Shown here: positions 15,660 through 18,006 of the stretch, in pieces
Layout of the letters: each line of letters opens with the position of its first letter
Numbering within the stretch: position 1 is the first letter of the stretch
Origin: an uncultured Chlorobiota bacterium
Lineage (GTDB): Bacteria > Bacteroidota > Bacteroidia > Bacteroidales > JAADGE01
Reading direction: 5' to 3'
Assembly: GCA_947311265.1 (NCBI GenBank)
Contig: CAMZKQ010000262.1
Location: forward strand, 1-18,006
DNA length: 18,006 nucleotides
The notes under the pieces: model-generated
What the model saw: the letters and a program-made list of their open reading frames with translations, nothing else
Database searches by the model: none
Told to the model about the DNA's origin: nothing
Program-made: the position numbers and the translations under genes

Positions 15660-16940
15660 TTATTCTGAATAAAATAAAAGCAATTCATATACAGCACGGT
15701 AACAAACGGGGCAAAAATTATTGGTTGAGTTACTTTTCATTTTGCAATTATCGCTAGGGCGATATATTTTTTTTGCGACATAGCCTCCACCTTCAAAAGC
15801 TCCGACTTTATTTTTATATGCACTAGAGTTTGGGGTGGGGATAGGGGTGTCGTTTTCTACCAAATCCTTCCATTTTAAATCAAAATCTGCCAAAGTAGAA
15901 ATATTTACCATCCAAGGTTCAACCTCTAAGTTGTATAAATCCTCTGCTTTTGTAGAGCCGTAGGCGTATTCATCTGCCAAAGCAGCAAAGGCATGCCCAA
16001 ACTCATGTGTAAAAACTTCCCTTGCCGAACGAATATTCGAGCCGCATAAATTATAGTAATTAAAAATCCCACCGCCACCGTACTTGCTAGTATTTACCAA
16101 AATGTAAATTTGGTCATAAGGGGCATAGGCGGCTAAATTTCGTACTGAATTAATATCCGAAGTCGTTAAATACCGCTCAATGCCAAAGGTGTAAAAGTTA
16201 GAATTTAGGATTGTGTTTTTCCATACCCCACTTCCGGGTATGTCCGTTCCGGACTCTTCCGAAGGGGCATTTACAGCCCAAAAATTAACCTTGTTTTTAT
16301 TTGACTTAAAAGGCTCAACTTCAAAAAAATAATCCACAAACCGCTCGCAATCGTCCTTAAATTTACCCATTTCCGCTTTGGTGTAGCCTTCGGGGAGGAT
16401 AACTACGTCTAGTTTCTTATGATGATTGCCCGAGTTGTGGATTTTTAACACCTTATATTTATCACATTTATCTTTTACAACAAAATAATTAGTAGGATTA
16501 GCATAAGTTTGGTATAAATCTACAAATTTATTTTCGTTATCTCGCACCTGTATTTTTAGGTGTACAGTTTGCTTAGGAAAAGGCATTACTACCGATTCGT
16601 AAAAACTACGCTCGGTAATTTTTGCCTGTTCGGTATCCTGCCACTCATAAAAGAGCGATGAAAAACCACGGGTATAAAGCAATTTTCCTGATGCAGAATC
16701 TCGCATAAGAATACGGTAATCGCCCAAGTTGAATTTATCAATCATATTTTTTGTAGAGCCACCCCAAAAGGGTTCTTCCTTAAATTGTTTAAAAAAAACA
16801 GTTGAGGCTTCCGAGCTGCCTGCAATTAAATAATCCATTCGCAAACTTTTATCTTCAAAAAAAGTTTCAAAATCAATATTTTGAGCCATAGAGCTTGTGG
16901 AGAATAAGAAAATGCTAAAAAATAAGATAGTAATTTTCAT
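15660..16940 (-). CDS. Exported M64 (IgA peptidase-like) zinc metallopeptidase
   Basis: This 426-aa protein has a signal peptide of 20 residues ending in SMAQ. Residues about 21-150 match the N-terminal beta-domain usual in Bacteroidota M64 proteins. The peptidase domain begins around 176 with the family hallmark LDVVILPEGYT. The zinc site is H312-E-F-G-H316, followed by AFAALADEY (317-325), where the acidic residues after the helix probably supply the remaining ligand. A Cys-containing motif NFCPVCYRA (407-415), with C399 nearby, is another family trait. Length is normal for the compact form of the family. The M64 founder is a Clostridium IgA protease, but the substrates of Bacteroidota members are mostly unknown, so IgA cleavage should not be assumed. 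It lies 132 nt upstream of the fibre-like gene on the same strand and may process exported proteins. Confidence 0.9.
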   Translation of the reverse strand: MKITILFFSIFLFSTSSMAQNIDFETFFEDKSLRMDYLIAGSSEASTVFFKQFKEEPFWGGSTKNMIDKFNLGDYRILMRDSASGKLLYTRGFSSLFYEWQDTEQAKITERSFYESVVMPFPKQTVHLKIQVRDNENKFVDLYQTYANPTNYFVVKDKCDKYKVLKIHNSGNHHKKLDVVILPEGYTKAEMGKFKDDCERFVDYFFEVEPFKSNKNKVNFWAVNAPSEESGTDIPGSGVWKNTILNSNFYTFGIERYLTTSDINSVRNLAAYAPYDQIYILVNTSKYGGGGIFNYYNLCGSNIRSAREVFTHEFGHAFAALADEYAYGSTKAEDLYNLEVEPWMVNISTLADFDLKWKDLVENDTPIPTPNSSAYKNKVGAFEGGGYVAKKIYRPSDNCKMKSNSTNNFCPVCYRAVYELLLFYSE

Positions 16941-16981
16941 ACTTTGAAGTTTTTTATTTTAATTTCGTAAAAATAGTTGAA

Positions 16982-16989
16982 CAAATTTA
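16982..16989 (-). promoter_or_regulatory. -7 element for the M64 peptidase gene
   Basis: On the - strand this reads TAAATTTG, an exact fit to the Bacteroidota TAnnTTTG consensus. It would give a start near 16975 and a leader of about 35 nt to the ATG at 16940. A matching TTTG at -33 is not present, which lowers certainty. Confidence 0.45.
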
Positions 16990-17041
16990 CTAATTTTACA
17001 CAGATAAAATAATTTCTTTAAATTTATCCAAGTAATAAACT

Positions 17042-17073
17042 TTTGTTCCATGTGTAATCAAGAATGAAATTTG
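17042..17073 (+). promoter_or_regulatory. Probable promoter of the leucyl aminopeptidase gene, with an overlapping inverted repeat
   Basis: TTTG (17042-17045) is followed after 20 nt by GAAATTTG (17066-17073), one base away from TAnnTTTG. Both boxes and the spacing fit the Bacteroidota promoter pattern, with a start near 17080 and the ATG at 17098. A 7-bp inverted repeat, TGTTCCA at 17044-17050 and TGGAACA at 17072-17078, brackets these boxes and could be an operator; this is inference from position. Confidence 0.45.
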
Positions 17074-17097
17074 GAACATATCTAAAATAAAATAAAC

Positions 17098-18006
17098 ATG
17101 CAAACAGAAATAAAAAGAATAAAAGCTGCGGACGAGGCTAATGACAACTTCGCCTTTGCACTAAAAACAGTAGAAGAAGCGGCTCGCCAGAACGTTTTTA
17201 CTGAAAAAGAACTGGAATATATAAAAACGCAAATTGATGATAATCAGGAGATTATAACTGTAAATCAATACCATCGCCAACTGTTTATTGCCATTGTGCC
17301 AGAGGGCGACGAGTTTTACCAAGTGGCAGAAAAAATGAGAATTGCGGGCAGCAAAATTAGTCAAAAATTAAACGCTGCAAAAATTGAAACGGTGGCTTTG
17401 GGCTCTGTACAAGGTTGTGCGGAATATTTGCCTGCTTTGGCAGAAGGTATTGCACTTAGCAACTATAAATTCTACAAGTATTTTAAAGATAAAGACAAGA
17501 AAAAACCAAGCCTTAAAACCATTTATATTTATTGCGGAAGAGTTAATGATAAGGATATTAGCGATATTAATAATATTGTAGATGGCGTTTATCTCAGCAG
17601 AGATTTAATGAACGAGCCTTTTTCTGCACTCAATGCCCCGCAACTTGCCAAAGCCATAGAAAAAACAGGCAAAAAAGCCGGCTTTACCACCGAAATCCTC
17701 AAACGAAAACAAATAGAAACCCTAAAAATGGGAGGCCTACTCGCTGTAAACAAAGGCAGTGCACACACGCCTATTTTTGCAATCATGGAGTGGAAACCAA
17801 AAAATGCAGTAAACGAAAAACCAATTGTATTAGTAGGTAAAGGCATCGTTTTCGATTCCGGAGGATTAAGCATAAAACCAACCCCAAACTCCATGGATTT
17901 AATGAAAATGGACATGGGCGGTGCCGCTGCCGTAATCGGAGCAATGTATGCCACCGCTAAAAACGAACTGCCTTTGCACGTAATTGCACTTGTACCAGCT
18001 ACCGAC
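17098..18006 (+). CDS. M17 leucyl aminopeptidase, 3'-truncated by the window
   Basis: The frame is open from the ATG at 17098 to the window end, giving 303 residues of a protein whose family is usually about 450-500. The N-terminal part (about 1-165) is the M17 regulatory domain. The catalytic domain begins near VYLSRDLMNEP (164-174). It shows GKGIVFDSGGLSIKP (247-261) with metal ligands K248 and D253 and catalytic K260, and MKMDMGGAA (269-277) with ligand D272. The NTDAEGR motif, expected further downstream, lies beyond the window. The enzyme releases N-terminal residues from peptides using two metal ions. No signal peptide is visible, so it is cytoplasmic. It is divergently transcribed from the M64 peptidase gene and has its own likely promoter. 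Confidence 0.93.
   Translation, partial: MQTEIKRIKAADEANDNFAFALKTVEEAARQNVFTEKELEYIKTQIDDNQEIITVNQYHRQLFIAIVPEGDEFYQVAEKMRIAGSKISQKLNAAKIETVALGSVQGCAEYLPALAEGIALSNYKFYKYFKDKDKKKPSLKTIYIYCGRVNDKDISDINNIVDGVYLSRDLMNEPFSALNAPQLAKAIEKTGKKAGFTTEILKRKQIETLKMGGLLAVNKGSAHTPIFAIMEWKPKNAVNEKPIVLVGKGIVFDSGGLSIKPTPNSMDLMKMDMGGAAAVIGAMYATAKNELPLHVIALVPATD

Noticed and set aside
15660..16940. A true immunoglobulin A protease
   Set aside because: Only the M64 family fold and zinc site are supported; the family name comes from one Clostridium enzyme and says little about this substrate.
17589..17954. A 121-codon open frame on the - strand
   Set aside because: It lies entirely antisense to the conserved catalytic core of the leucyl aminopeptidase and shows no domain of its own.

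Overview
The window looks like a chromosomal segment of a member of the Bacteroidota (Bacteroidetes). The evidence is an AT-rich composition, a type IX secretion (T9SS) type A C-terminal sorting domain, GEVED and fibronectin type III (Fn3) modules, exported proteins whose signal peptides end in ...AQ or ...SQ, a GH3/beta-lactamase fusion of a kind seen in this phylum, and several sequences matching the phylum's TTTG / TAnnTTTG promoter pattern. The genus cannot be fixed from the sequence. No tRNA, rRNA, CRISPR array, transposase or phage integrase is visible.

Layout from left to right. (1) The 3' tail of an unknown + strand gene ends at 107 and overlaps, tail to tail, the end of a 988-aa secreted GH3 (NagZ-like) plus serine-hydrolase (AmiE-like) fusion on the - strand (97-3063), probably a cell-wall muropeptide enzyme. 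(2) Upstream of it, on the same strand, is a decarboxylating dehydrogenase of the isocitrate/isopropylmalate family (3229-4422). It has its own promoter and a hairpin terminator, and the promoter of the fusion gene lies immediately beyond that terminator. (3) A + strand pair, 4741-5676 and 5651-6601, overlaps by 26 nt. The first encodes an exported protein with resemblance to 'polymorphic toxin type 23' proteins; the second encodes a leucine-rich-repeat lipoprotein. (4) A strong 14-bp hairpin near 6730 separates this pair from a - strand block of exported proteins. In transcription order the block is an M64-family zinc peptidase (16940-15660), an 880-aa repetitive fibre-like surface protein (15527-12885) and a 2022-aa T9SS cargo protein with an Asp-box propeller, six Fn3 and four GEVED domains (12843-6775). 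The last two are only 41 nt apart and probably co-transcribed. (5) A divergent intergenic region with promoter-like sites on both strands leads into a 3'-truncated M17 leucyl aminopeptidase gene (17098 to the window end).

Most of the window therefore encodes envelope or exported functions, plus one cytoplasmic metabolic enzyme and one peptidase. The most unusual items are the overlapping toxin-23-like / LRR lipoprotein pair, the exact 996-nt tandem module duplication inside the giant T9SS protein, and an 8-nt G/C homopolymer inside the fibre-like gene that could support phase variation. No wholly new system can be demonstrated from the sequence alone; the pair at 4741-6601 is the best candidate.
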